From Anopheles merus (lineage: Eukaryota; Arthropoda; Insecta; Diptera; Culicidae), in the NCBI RefSeq assembly GCF_017562075.2, contig NC_054083.1, positions 21,077,428-21,141,427 on the forward strand: a DNA stretch of 64,000 bases, given 5' to 3'. The translations under genes and the position numbers were made by a program. Below, piece after piece: positions 40,564-54,700 of the stretch (position 1 is its first letter; every line of letters begins with the position of its first letter). The notes beneath the pieces are model-generated. The model was not told the DNA's origin. It searched no databases and saw only the letters and a program-made list of their open reading frames with translations.

Positions 40564-43500
40564 TCTTTAGCTCTATCTCTCACTGTCACCTGTAGCAACC
40601 CATTCTCGCCCGGCTCCCGTTTAAATAAACATCCAAACGATCTTTATTTGCACGGGAAACGTGAGCCGCCTGTCGAGTGGTTTTCGTCGCGTGTTGATAT
40701 CATTAAATTTCGCTTCTGACAATACCGACACCGTCTCCACTTTCGTCCCGAGGGTTGATGAGCTTCCAACGAAAAGCTTACCAACCCGCCAGCTCCACCA
40801 CAACACGGGGCTTCGTGGTAGCGACGATCGTTCGCACACGAAAAGCACACGAAACCAACTGCTGCTCAACCGTTTTGCTAATAAAATACCATCGCTCGGT
40901 TTCGTATCCGCCCATCGTTTGGTTGAAGCGTCTACTAGCGCCTGGCCGTGTTCTTCTGGCTTAGGGGATGTTTGGTCCTTCTTCTTTTTTTTGTCTCCCT
41001 TCCCCACTTCCAGGAAACTTTCGAAAAGCTACCCCAAAATGAGCCCACGCCAAGCGAAAGACACACAAACAAACACACGCACAGGAAACCCAACCCAACG
41101 CCAGAGCACAGTAAATGTTTAGTATTACTGCTTGCGCACGGGAAAGGAACGCGAAACCCTCTTACCCGGCGTAAGCGAATCCTGAGCTGTTTTTCTTACC
41201 ACCACATCCTTCCCGGCGGAGAACGAGAATAGAAATACAAAAAAAAAATCGAAAGCTTTGCTCGTTGTTTACTGTGATGGTACTACTCGTCTACACACCG
41301 GCTCGTGTCGTATGTCGTTGCTATTCTGGAGTTATTTTTTCTTATTCATTTGCTGTCCTCCTCTACTCCAGCTGAAGGACGCTGGCAACGAAAGGCCATA
41401 TTGCAGCACATCATGCGTTATCTTCGTCCCCTTCCTCTTCTCCTCTTTGCGCGCGTCCCCGGTTCCGTTGTTGTACCGGAAGAACAAAACAAACACTCCT
41501 ACGGTAAGGCTGAGCTGGAAACAGGAAGCACTTGGCGCACAACATGGCAAGAAGCTAACGCAAACACATTCCGGCCGGCCATGTTTAACACTTATCCACA
41601 TTTGCTAAAGTTTTGCACCAGTGGAATAGCCCGGCAGTCGGTCGTTCAGTATGTTTTCCTTTCAACGGGTAGCAAACACGCGCGTAATTGAAGTTTGGCG
41701 TTGACAATTCATTTAAAAGAACAACATCATTAGTTAGCAGTTAGTTAGTTTTTAAGACGTTTTTTCCCTTTGTTATGATTCATGGCTCGTACGACTTAAT
41801 AACATGCCCCTCATGGGTTCAAGTCCCGAATAGACCGTGCCCCCATACGTAGGACTGACTATCCTGCTATGGTAACAATAAGTCACTGAAAGCCAAGCTC
41901 ACTTTCTCTAGTGGGGGTACAGGCAGGCCTTGACCGACAGCGGTTGTTGTGCCAAGGAAGAAGAAGAAGAATTATTCATGGGTGGGTAAAAAAGATTTAC
42001 AACAAGTTTAATTCAAATAATCTTTTACGGGCCGTTATTTTATTGAGGCAATCTTTACCGTGCAATTAAATTGTTTGTTTTGTGCTCGTCTATACGCCTG
42101 AAGTTATGCCAAATTACGCCTAAAGCTATGCAAATTAATGACGCACTTTGGCTTTAGTAATGGTTTAATCTAATTAGGTTATCATTTTATTTTTTGTTTT
42201 TCATACATGTCAATGTCACGTCATTGTTGATGTTTTGGTCATGGATATTTTTAAATTCCACTCAATGGTGAGTTATTTGTTCTATTTGATAGACTTATAT
42301 TGACTTTTATGTTTTACTCTTTAAAAAATGCGCTGTTTTATTCCGCATTCCAAGAGGTTGATCATAAGTTACTAGAACATTGTTGAGCAAAACTCCATTT
42401 CCAAAATATGTCACCATTCAAAATAATTTCAACTTCCCACAACACACCAAAGATAATCTTAAATATTGTAAAATACTTGCGTTCCAGCATTCCAGTCCCC
42501 TAGCATGATTGCTGCAGCAGATACACAAAAATCAGCATTAAAACACGTTCGTCCAGTCTATTCTGCTTCGCCAAGCCAGCCAGTCTCTTACGCGAGACTA
42601 ATGCGAGTTGATCGTTCGTGAAAACACTGTCACAAAACCAGTCGTCATCTTTAGCGCCAAACGAACCAAATGGCTAACCGTCTCCCAGTTGCACCGGACC
42701 GGGTGCAGCAACAAAGTTGCAACAGGGGTAGTCTTTTCTTTCGTTTTTTCCTTCCAACCATCGGTGAAATCGATTTTAAGACGGACCAGAACGTGAACGT
42801 GAGCAACATCATAATGAGCAGCTGCGAGGATTTGACTGCGATGGTTGCACGGTGTGTCTTAACTAGGTTCCATCGCCAGACCCGTCCATTACAAACAAGT
42901 TGGTTAAAAGATAGCACCCGGTGGTGCAACTGCATTACAGGAGAAGAAGACAGTTCTTTATGTATTTGGTCGAGATTGGAGTTATCTTTGAGGGGGGTTT
43001 TCTTTCCAAAAGATAGTACTAATATCCTTCGTGGTGTAGTAATGATGCTGTACGAAATATGATCATGATTATGGTCAGCATAATGATGGGGTTGTAATGG
43101 GTTTGTAATATAATGCTCTCATTATTTCTCCGACAATCACATGCAATCATTTAAAGTTCCTCAGGAAGCGAAACGCTCCAAAAATCGCATCTCTCTTCTT
43201 CATTATTCTGCTGGTCCAGTAAGACATTTTGAAAATAATTTACAATTTGCATCCATTTTCTTACTGAGCCAATGTAGAAGATTATTGCGCAAGATTTGTT
43301 TCGCCGATTGCATACTGACAGGCGCTTTACTGTTTTAAACTTTTTTTTACAATACTTGTTCAATTCGATTTTACGGATCACGGAAGAAGTAACTCCCTTG
43401 GCCTACCAACGAAAAAAAGCTGATAAGCTGAAAAGAAAATGTAAGAAATTATTTTATTTTATTCCCAATGTTATTACCCTGCCCACTCCCAACTGTCCTA

Positions 43501-46500
43501 CCAGCTTGATAGTAAGTTCGGATGTTGACATTATCCTTGACCGAAAATAATTGTTATCAAATCACGCCCAGACCCTTCTTTGTTCCCATAATCCGGTGGA
43601 ACGGTATTACCGGCGTCTTACCGGGTGCTCAATTTCCACCCCAAGCCGCAGCACTATAGCAACGAAGAAAAAATGCCTCAGGACGGTGACATCAGTCGGG
43701 TGATGGGCTTGCTCTTTTTTCTTCCCTCATTACTTCCCCTTTACAAATACGACAAGTACAGACAAATCGTGCGCTAGAGCAGCGGAAGCTTTTCGAGCTC
43801 CCAGTACCGATGAAACAGCTATAGTGCGATGTCTAATGGTAAGAGCACAGAGCGGAAGGAGAGGGGGGAAATCGAGGATTGAAGATAAATATTGATTATG
43901 GATTCATCGTTCAATCGTTTGCCGTTTGGCCGGAGGGGATAAGTGGCGCCGCGGCAACAGAACCGGAGAAAAAGGAAGCCGAAACGATGGAAGATTATGG
44001 TCTTATGTCCTTGGCTGAAGCACGAACGTTAATGGTGGGATTAACTGGGTTAAATCGATCCTGAACCAAACCAAGCGTCTGGGCTGCCATCGACGCCCAC
44101 GCACCCAACCTCCACGGCAACATTATATTACACTTCACAACGACCTGCGTCCGGAATTGAGTTTTGCTGGAAAAAAAAAACGCAACGCAAAGTTTGCCTA
44201 AGCATGCCCTTCCCTGGAGCATCTTTTAGGTGCGTTTGAGCTTACAACATTTTACTGCCCACACTACCCTCCCGAGGGCGTGAATCTCGGATCTTGTTTT
44301 TGGGATTGGATTTCAAGCGATCGAGGAGAGATTTAGCTTACGTTTGACTTTGGATTAGACAAAAGGGATCGAACACGAAATGTTTCGCTATGCTAAAGCA
44401 ATTGCTGCCAAAGAGCTCATCCTAACAGCGTATCTGCATGATTTGAGGAGTAATTTGGTCTGGATTCTACGTTTTCGATTTTGAAGCCGGACGATTTGAT
44501 TCAATGCATCGTCAATCCATATTCATTGCAGCAATTAACGCAATGACACAAATTGCTTTTAAGTCCGTCGCGTACTCTGGCAGGCCTGTGAGATTGAGTG
44601 AGAATGTACTTTAAAAGCCTGTTTCCTGCACAATGAACGTGCTCTGTAGTGGATAGACGGTTCTGCCCAACTCCTGCTTAGCACTGCACCGCTCCTATCG
44701 AGTACACTAATTGCAATAAGCTCGTACCATTCCCTTGCAGCACGTCCGATCAATTAGAGCAGGAAACTAAACAAGCATTAAAAGCTGCCCGTGTGGTTAG
44801 TACGAGTAACCCATTGATTGTTTGAAGGATTTTTTCCAGTGTTTGCTTGATTCTTTTTAATTGTTTTGAAGCTTTTTTTTATATTTTTTTAGTTTAATTT
44901 TATTGGACATTATTTGACAAACTGTCTAAGAAAATTTTGTATAATGCCTGAAAGTAAGGGATTGCATGTTAACTTTATTAACTTTTTTACACTAATATTG
45001 TGAACTATTTTTTAAAGCAGGCTAGTGTCAGAATAAATTTTCAAACTATACAGAACAAAAAAGTTGTCAAATTGTGCACTAATCATAATCTTTTTCAAAG
45101 TTAAAACCTTACCACAGCTCAACAAGCTTGCTAAACGCCTAAAAGTATGCACTACAATTTAGAAAATACAACTAAATTTTCCTACATTTTTTGTGCTCGC
45201 ATTCGTTACCAAGCATAAACCAGCCTAAAGGGCAGGTGTCCAGTAACGCCCAATTAACTCTCATTTTGCCTTATTTTGCATAATTAAAGCTTGTTGTACT
45301 ATTAAGAACGATAATTTACAATTAAGTTTTACGGCTCAGGTCCTTTCTAAACGTTTTCAATAAATCGTGACTTTATCGCATTATCGACATTCCTAGCCTC
45401 ATCGTAAAAACAAACCATCTACCACCTGGCCACACGATACAGGCACGCACAAAACCGAACTCATGGAAAAGTCCTATCTGCTCTCTCCTGCATACCATAT
45501 GTGTTCCACCACCGCAAGCAAAACAAAAACAATCACACAACGATACGCACGTTGACGAGAAAAGTTTCACTTCCTCTACTGTACAAGAGAGAGCAAGAGA
45601 GAGTGAAACACCAACAGCAATAACTTTTTTCAATTTAGCTGCACACTCATTAAGCCAACAGCCAACGACACCACAACCGGGCAAGTGAGGCTAAAGAGGT
45701 TCTTGCAGGTTGCTCAGATTATTAATGAGTGCAACATTAAACATTCTAACACGCTATACGGTGTACCGAACACGTAGCAGAATGCGGGAGAAAAGTTTTC
45801 CATTTAGATGCTTTCCTCCTGCCAACTTCTATTATTTTACTAAAACCATGGGAACGCTTTCAGCTCCTGTGTACGTCGTGTGTTTCTCAGCGTAAAATTA
45901 CAAAGGAAAAGTTTCCCATTTAGAAACGGATGCTCACTGTGCTTTTGGATAACTTTTATCAAAGGTGAATATTATGGGTGCTCTTTTTCGTTGAATTGTG
46001 CTTTGTTTTGTTAGAACGTGTAGTGCGAGCAACGCCGTGCCATCATGGATAGCAAAAGAAAGCTGTTAATCCTCCCGGCACGTCATTTTTGGGATCTACG
46101 CCTTACGTTTTCGGCTGCTAAGCTGGGCTAAAAATACAAGACCTTCGCGCCGATGCTCCAAGATATTTTGTTTCTCGGCTGTATCCAGGATTAACGAAAA
46201 AATCATTATTACAGCGCAATATTCCTCCTTATTTTTTTCTATGCATTCACTGTCTTACTTCACCAGCCGATGTGTTGTACCCATTTTGATCGTTTGCTCG
46301 AAAGCTATTAACGAGACACTAATCCCGTACGAATCGCATACATCTCGCTGCCACCGGGCCATGTATCAGTATTTAAAAGCTCCTTTGCCTTGACCGGCTT
46401 TCCGGGCGGTTGGTGGATAAGGCGGTTCCCAGCTACACAGCTTGGCTGTAATTAAGCTCTTGGTTGTTTCGTTCGCATTGGCCCTACGCTTCTATGGAAA

Positions 46501-48736
46501 GGGATTTTATTCTCAACCCATCGGAAACGCCTATTCCAGATCCGTAGACTTTACGTACGCCATGTGTACGCTAGTGTTTCCCGCACGAGTTTATGATACG
46601 TTTCGTTGCCGTTGTTCGACATGCTGTGAAAATCTTCCTTCCATCAGTTCTCGGCAGCTGTCGATGCATGATAATCACTATCACTTTCACAGCGTTGTTC
46701 CGGTAGGAGGGTAGGATTTATCGGAAAGGAATGAATCTTTTACTGAAGAGAACTGGGTTCGAAGTTGTTCTTACCATGTAATTTGATCTGCTAGCTTTTT
46801 TTATTTCTTTCCAGCTGGTAGGAATCATTTTCTTATCACATTTTCCATCTCATTTCAGGGCTCTATCTGTACATGTTGGTGGTGGAAACGTTTTCGGGTG
46901 ATAATTTGCGCTTCAACATGTATGCCGCCATCGGTTGGGGTAAGTGTAGCAGAGCGCCGGTAGGCGATAATTCATTGCTGGTATAACAGGAATGATTTAG
47001 CTTCCGAAATCCGGTTGATTTTGGTGTATTAATGTGTTTTAGTGCTTTCTAGGTTGGTTCTAGGTCGCATTAGAGTAGTTTTATTAAAAGTTTCTCAAAG
47101 TATGCAATTCACATCCCAAAGCGCCCAAATGTATGTAATCAACATAACAAATTGCCTAACTGTATGCAACTTTGATTTAAAAGATTCTGATTAATACACC
47201 AGTTTGTATTAAACTTTCATAATTTTAGCCCTTCATCGCTTTAAGTTACTCACAAAACCATTTAAACCAGGCAACCGTCTCACACTATATCGTCTCACAC
47301 ATCACTATAAAAAATGCATTTCCTTTAACGCAGTCTTCCGTGGAACCCACTCAAAGTTAGATTATCTTCGTACGCGCGTGTACCACAAACCTATCCCACT
47401 GCGGCAAGTGGCCAATCGAATGCAGTTAAATCCCGAAGGTCTCGGTGCAAGTGCAATAAAGAACGGAGAGGGGGGAAAAAAAGCACAGAACAGCCAGCGG
47501 GCTGGGACAACCATTATCACCACAATAAACACTAAATAAATTGTCCATTTCAGTGTGGCGGCCATTATTTCGAACCGGCGCTCAGGACCTAAAGCCTCGA
47601 TCCGTATGTCCTTGCCTTTGGATTGGCTTTTGGTAGCAAAAACGGTACCGTACAGTCTGGCACAGTCTGGTGTTGGGGACGATTTCCCAGCACAGGGATG
47701 GCAATTCATTGTCTGTTTTTTTGTTCTTCTTTCCTCTACTCTCTTTTGCTTGCAATTCCATTTCGTAAGCAATACAAAAACAACGAATATCACTACCATT
47801 ACATGAAATGTCCTAACGGTTGGGAAGCTTCTGGTTTTTTTTTTGCTGTCCTCACAGGACTTTCTTTTGCTTTCTTTTTGAGCTTTCGCTCGCTCTCGGG
47901 TAATTTAGCACATTTGCCTTAAAGCCACCGAGATTGCCTGTGGTCGCCCCGTGAGGGCAGTTATTGGCAGTGAAACAGTACTGCTATCAGAGGAGGAAAC
48001 GTACGAAAGTAGCGCACCAACGGGTGTTATAAGCATTTAGTATTAAGAGTCGATTTTGGAACAATGAACAAAAGAGGAAGCAGCTGGTCGTTATCATTAT
48101 TACGCAGTAATTATCTTTCCAACCGATTAAGCACAACGTATTGATAGCTTGGAGCCTCTCTTTTTAACTGAGTCGTTTCAATTTACTATCAAAATGTGCT
48201 GCTAACCACTTTGCTATGAGTTTGTTTAACTTTTAACCTACTGTCACATAAACTTTCGTTCATTAAACCAACTTTTTCCCGCTTTTTCCGTTTCCATCTC
48301 CCCTCTCAGGCGGACCGGCCATTTTCGTCATACTGTGGGCCATCGCGAAAGGTATCACCCTGTCCGGGCAGGGCAAAGCGGACACGGTAAGTAAGCAAAA
48401 CCCGGAAGTGGTTACGTCCCATTCCAGCTCGCACTTTCCCCGCCCAAAATCCAATCGACGAAACAATTATCGTTTGTACTAGGGGAGGCGATGGTGAAAG
48501 TGAAAGTTCAAATCGTTATTAACTTTTTCCAAGTGGACCTTCGAAAAACTAAAACTCGCTCGCATCTAGTTTAGTGTAAACTCCTCTTTTCTTCCAGGCC
48601 GCATCGCTGCATGCGTTGTTGTGTAATTCCGTGTCATGCCGTGCCAGTTTTCAATGCTTTACCACCCATGGCTAAAACTTTTGGTGGGGCAAAAGACACC
48701 ATTAGTGGGCGGCCAGCTTCCGGGAAATTGTTTTAC

Positions 48737-48783
<47 letters not shown>

Positions 48784-51700
48784 GGAGAAAAGTTTTTACG
48801 CATCAACTTTTGCCTCGTTGTTAGTAAACTTTTGGGGCTAGGGCTTTGTAAATTGAAATGATAACAGTTGTATCATTATCTCTGTCTGTTTAGATTACTG
48901 AAGCTATCCTTCAAAATTACGCACCAAAGGGCTTAACTTCATTTTGCACCGCGCCCAGGTGCTTAACGCCGAAAGTTATGCAATTATACTTTTATATTAA
49001 TTTCTACATTAGTTTTGATTGAAAATAATGTGGAATGTTAATACAACATGTCAGAAATGAGGGTTGAGAATTGTTTTCCAATATTACTCTACACAAAGTT
49101 GATTAATTACCCAGAGTGAATTACGGTTATTCTTATTATATTGTTACAATTTTAAACTCGATTGAGGGGTTTTTTTAGGTAAAAAAGGTTTAAAAAGAAA
49201 ACCTAATCTACATAGGATAAATGCACCAAAAAATGTTTGCAATTTAGAGTGGTAAGATTTTGTTGAATTTAATTAGACAGTAAAATATTTATACCATTTT
49301 TTATTTTATTTTCTTTTAATTATTTCATAATAAAAGCAACAAGTTTTCTAAAAAATACATATTTTGCAATGTTTTTGGCCTTAGTGATGGTGTGTTCTTA
49401 TAGTTGATTTATTGTGTGATGAAATATGAAAAATATTAAAAATAACCCAATCGAAGCTGAGTATTGAAGCAAGTTTAACAAGAATAGCGAAGATTACAGT
49501 CATAATTTTGAATTTCTGCCTAGCTAAATGAACTGAAATGTTTATTTTTTCACTGATGAAAATAAACAATGAAGCATTTTAAAACTATTCAAAAGGGTGT
49601 GCTTGATTTGAAGATGAATGTGAATTTTTGCTTTTGTTTGGCAAATTGTTACCAAGCTTCTTATTTACATTGTCATGGGCAATTACAGGCCATACATCTC
49701 GAATGATTGGATCTTGTCACATTTGAAGGCAAATGTTGAACTCAATCTGTTTGTAAAAAAAACTTGAAAAATCCAATAAGTTTATAAAATAAATACCTTT
49801 AAAATAATACGTATAATGTAACCGATCTCTGCCCAAACAGTGGTACACCAACCACACTTTCCTACTAAAAGTGCCATCAACAACTTCGGACAGAACAAAA
49901 ATCCACCCGAATCTCTCCCTCAATTAGTGGTGAATATTTGTTTTTTCCTCTGTTGTTTTCTTTAGCCCTCAAAATACTGCCCCACGATCAGTGGCAAACC
50001 ATTGGCACGAGCAGGTTTGGAAGGTTTTGGTTTCGGCCGGAGTTGGGTGTCCATTCCGTCCGACACTCGAAACCGGAAAATAATTGTTCCGCAAGAAAGA
50101 AAAAGAAGGTAGAAGGAAAGACTAAGAACGCCACTCCAGAAAAGCTTTTCCACCGGCTAGTCTGCTGATGCAATTCGATTCTTTCCGAGCGGAAAAGTGG
50201 AAATGAATATCAAGAAAGCCCGAAAGCAAACAAAACCATAAGAACACACCGACACACATACACACCTCTCACTCGTTAAATGGGCGCCGGCCAAAATTGC
50301 CACTTTAACGGCTGTTGATATTCATGTCGTTCGGGGAAAGAAAGGGCAGAAGGCAAGTAGGAGTGTAGTGTTCCATTTCAGGGCAGCAAGAATGGAGCGT
50401 AAGATGACTTTTCCAAGAGCTTTTTTCCTCCCTATTTACCCTCATCCCACGCTCCTTCCCTCCCCTACCTCCTCTCCACTATTCATTTCCTTCGTTCAAC
50501 CGAACGAAAACAACTCCCAGCGCCGTAGTATAATGACCTAGTTTAGATTTTTCCCGGAAAAGCCTTTCCAGTCCCGTTCGATCGATGGCGGAAAGCCACT
50601 CATGTCGTTATTGTGTTTTGCTTGTATCGTTTATTACGGATTCGGGCGGGAATGCTGCCCCACCTCCAGCTGGAAATCGAATGCTCCTGGATGCGTGAGT
50701 CAGTCGTCGACTGGATTTTCCAAGGGCCGGTCTGTGCAGTGCTGATCATCAATCTAGTATTTCTCATACGAATCATGTGGGTAAGTCAAGCCGTCTCGTA
50801 ATGCCAGTCATACATCCCAACCCTTTTCCGTTTAACAATGGTCCTTTTTACCGCACAAAACCCAGGTGCTTATCACGAAGCTACGATCGGCGAACACGGT
50901 CGAAACGCGCCAGTACCGGAAGGCATCGAAGGCACTGCTCGTGCTGATACCGCTGCTGGGCATCACGTACCTGGTTGTGCTGGCCGCGCCCGCCGAAGGC
51001 GTCGTCAGTGACATTTTCGCCATCGCCCGAGCGCTGCTGCTCAGTACACAGGTAAGTTGGGGCGCGCAAAAAGGGGAAAGGCATACGTCTACTCATTACC
51101 CGGTAATTGTTGGCGAGTAAATCGGTTGCTGCTGTGCGGGGACTGCAAGGTGGGAGCTATTAAAATATTATTTTTAATTCAAGTCGACAAACACACGCAA
51201 GCTTTTGTTTTTTGTTTCATTATAAAAGGTTCTCTCAACGGCACATGTTTTAAATTGCAAATAAAATTTTAATTTTCATTCCGGTTCAAATTGTGAATTG
51301 TCACTTGTTCTTCTTCTATTTGGCGTAACGTCCTACGTGGATGCCGGCCCTTATAGGGCTTTCGAGAATTAATTCATTACCACGCAGCCGGATAGAAAAG
51401 CCTTGAACTAGGGTTGAACCCATGACGGGCATGTTATTAAGTCGTTCGAATTAACGACTGTACCATGGTACTGTCCCTCATTGAATTGGCACATATCGAT
51501 GCATTTATGGAAACATTTTTAGTATTAAATTCAAATGGATTTCTACAAATTTAAAAATTTAGAAGAGCTCATTGCAAAGGACATGTTTTGAATTGCTACA
51601 TGTAGCATACAACATTTAACGCTAGATGGCGCAAATGTTGATTTACAGGAAGACACTATGCTTAAGGGTCACTTAGTAATCATGAATTGAAAGTGTACGT

Positions 51701-54700
51701 GAAATATGGTTTTTCGATGATATCTCAAAAACTACTTATCAACATTGTAGAAGATTCCATATCAATTCAAAGAATATTCTATTTCAAAATTATTTGCAGC
51801 AATTGTACCGGTACAATTTTAAACCAAACATATTCAACCATATCAAACATATAAGCGGGTTGGTAAAAACCAGTCCCGCTGACATTCAAGTTTTCACCGT
51901 GAACTAGTTTTGGGTTTGATGAATCTTGCATTGAGATTCATACATATGATCAACTCATCATTTAGATGAATCTCTAAAGATGTATGAATGCCTCCCAAGA
52001 TTAATGTTTCTCCAAGGAAATATGAGTCTCTTTAGAATCCTTGGGGATTCATGAATCTCGAATGATTCCAGGGAAACCAGGGATCCATGAATCTTAAAAG
52101 ATGTACCATTTTGAAAATATTTAATATGCGTGATCCAATGATGCAGTGGTTATCTAGCACGACATAACAACATGCCCGTCGTAGGTTCATGCCTCGCATG
52201 ACCCGTCTCCCATAAGCAAAAGAAACTATCAGGCTACGTGGTACTTGCCAAGATGCCTGGAATGCTTGAATGGGCTGTCATGACCACGTAGGTAGTAGTG
52301 ATGGGCGGGTCGACCCGAACCTATCGAGTCGGAGCCATCCGTAAGCGACCCGGAGTCGTTCGGGTCGACCCGAAGGGTACAAGTAGGTTCAGTGGTTGTA
52401 ACGACTCCGGTAGGTGCGAGAAAGCATAAGCGACTCCTACCCGTGGGTGCTGCGAGTTCGGGTCGGGTCGGGCCACGGTAGGTTTAGTTTGACCCGTGGG
52501 TGCAGCGAGTTCTGGTCGACCCGAAAGATCAGTAGGTGCAAGAAAGCATAAGCGACTCCGACCCGTTGGTGCAGCGAGTTCGGGTCGGGTCGGGCCACGG
52601 TAGGTTCAGTTTGACCCGAGGGTGCAGCGAGTTCGGGTCGACCCGACTGATGAGTAGGTGCGAGAAAGCATAAGCGACTCTGACCCGTTGGTGCAGCGAG
52701 TTCGGGTCGGGTATTGAACCTACCTTGACTCGACCCGACCTCGCTGCACTCTCGGGCCAAACTGAACCTACCGTGGCCCGACCCGACCCGAACTCGTTGC
52801 ACCAACGGGTCGGAGTCGGTTATGCTTTCTCGCACCTACTGATCTTTCGGGTCGACCCGAACTCGTTGCACCCGCGGGTCGGAATCGATTCTAGCTGGCT
52901 CGCACCCGACTCCGGGTCGGGTCGTGAAATGAATCGTATGACCCAACACTACTAGGTAGTGACGCCAAGAAGAAGAATAATAAGAAGTTCAAGCTCTATG
53001 AATTTTAAAGAAAACCCCAGATATTTGAGATTCATGAATCTTTCGAGATGGTTACATCTTTCGAGATCCTATTTCTTGCACTTATTATTTTAAATAAATG
53101 ATAAAGTGTATTAATGTCCTGGACCGGTCTGGTGGTACAACCGTCAACTCGTACGACGTAACAACATGCCCGTCATGGGTTCATGACCCGAATAGACCGT
53201 GCTCCCATACGTAGGACTGACTATCCTGCCATGGTAACTTCACTAGTGGGTGCTAGCAGGCCTTGACCGACAACGGTTGTTGTGCTAAAGAAGAAGAAGA
53301 AGTATTAATGTCCTAAACTAAATCAAAAATACCCATTTATCAAATGCATTTTAGCAGAAATCAAGTGTAATTCGATTTAACTGGATATTAGACTAGCAAG
53401 GATGCCTCGAAAACGCATAAACAGCGATTCTCGCGAACAGACAGAATGGAAAGCCGCATTTTATTTGAAATATGCGACTATTTATTACAAAAAATCATGT
53501 TCATTTACATTTGATCACTAGATGGAAATGGAAATCAAAAACCTCCCAGTGTGTTGTAATTTAAAATATACAATACTTTTGACACCATCATTTAAAAAAA
53601 TTTAAATGATTATTTAAAACTCCTTACAAAAGCATAAGCGGCAATCCCATTGTAAACTTTTCATATCCCTCAACATTGATCTACCCACAAATGGACAACG
53701 GTGCAACTATGTAAAGCATTGCAACTTGTTCCACGCTAACAGAACAGGACCGCCGACCGTTTGAAGCGGGAACTAAATTAGCTTTCCCCTGTCCAGTTAC
53801 AGCAGGGAGTAGCGTTAAGTGTGAAAAAACAGGCCATCCCGCTCGTAGAAATCCAAACAACTCAAACTACACAAAGTACCAGCAGTATCGTGCACAAGCT
53901 CACCACAAGCTCTCACTTTTGAATTACTCTGTACAGCAGCAGTATTTTCCAGCGTTTCAAATCCCTGACATCTTCTATTACGCTAATCTGAAATTGAAAC
54001 ATAACGCAACGAAATCCGCACACGCGGTAGCAAAAGCGCATCAGCCCACGCGTGTTTGGTGGCAAAGCACGAGCGAGCCCACCCCGTTGCAAATAATTTG
54101 TCACACATTTAGACCGGCAATGCAGGCTCATGTAGCCGTGTGTATTAATGTCACTCTCTGCATTCCTGCCTAAATTAAGCCCCTTTGCTTGCCAGCGAAA
54201 ATCAGGTTGAACGTGCGATCCTGGGCAGCGTAACGGACCAACAGGAGCTGATGGGGAGAATATGTTGTAATGCACATCAAAGATGAAACAATAAGCGCTG
54301 ATGATGGGGTAGATAAACCTCATTCATTGGAACGATGTGAGTATGTGTGTTCGTGTGGGTCTGTGCGTGCATGCGAGAGTGCTGATTGCATTCTTTGATA
54401 GTGGAACCCGCAGGCGTTGGGTTGTGAATGGTTTTAGCGCACGCTACATAAACAGATCACCGCGATGACAGCAATGATGGGGTAGGTGTTGTGGTGTAGC
54501 CGGAGTTTAATGAATGGTTACATTTGCAGGCATTTAATTGTAGAGATTATGGCCGCCTCGATATGTTTGGGTGGGATGTAAATTTACACATAGGGCGTTA
54601 GACATGGTGCTAAATATGCATTCCTTTCAAGGGCAATTAGAGGAAAACTTTGCTTAATTTGTTGCTTGCACATGTTTCTGTTTTAACTAGAAGCATTTGA

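Larger units (their letters stand above)
40184..46858 (+). other. Receptor intron 5 (6.7 kb)
   Basis: The largest intron. It holds the (CT)n tract, SINE copy 4, an octamer-like site at 42.13 kb, and AT-rich DNA near 44.8-45.2 kb. Open frames at 40.3-41.7 kb are low-complexity or overlapping. No alternative receptor exon was recognised. Confidence 0.7.

Noticed and set aside
48611..48841. Open frame with a Thr-His repeat
   Set aside because: Translation of the (AC)20 microsatellite in intron 7.
52411..52712. Regular direct repeats that could suggest a CRISPR array
   Set aside because: The 122-bp units are contiguous, with no distinct spacers, and the sequence is eukaryotic; they lie within a transposon.
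52437..52955. Repetitive open frames on both strands with repeated PELAAP/NSLHQRV words
   Set aside because: They are translations of the 122-bp repeats inside the hAT-like element, not proteins.
53121..53195. Possible tRNA gene (box A/B-like motifs, GGGTTCAT)
   Set aside because: The head is part of a SINE with an (AAG)n tail and target duplication; the cloverleaf is incomplete.
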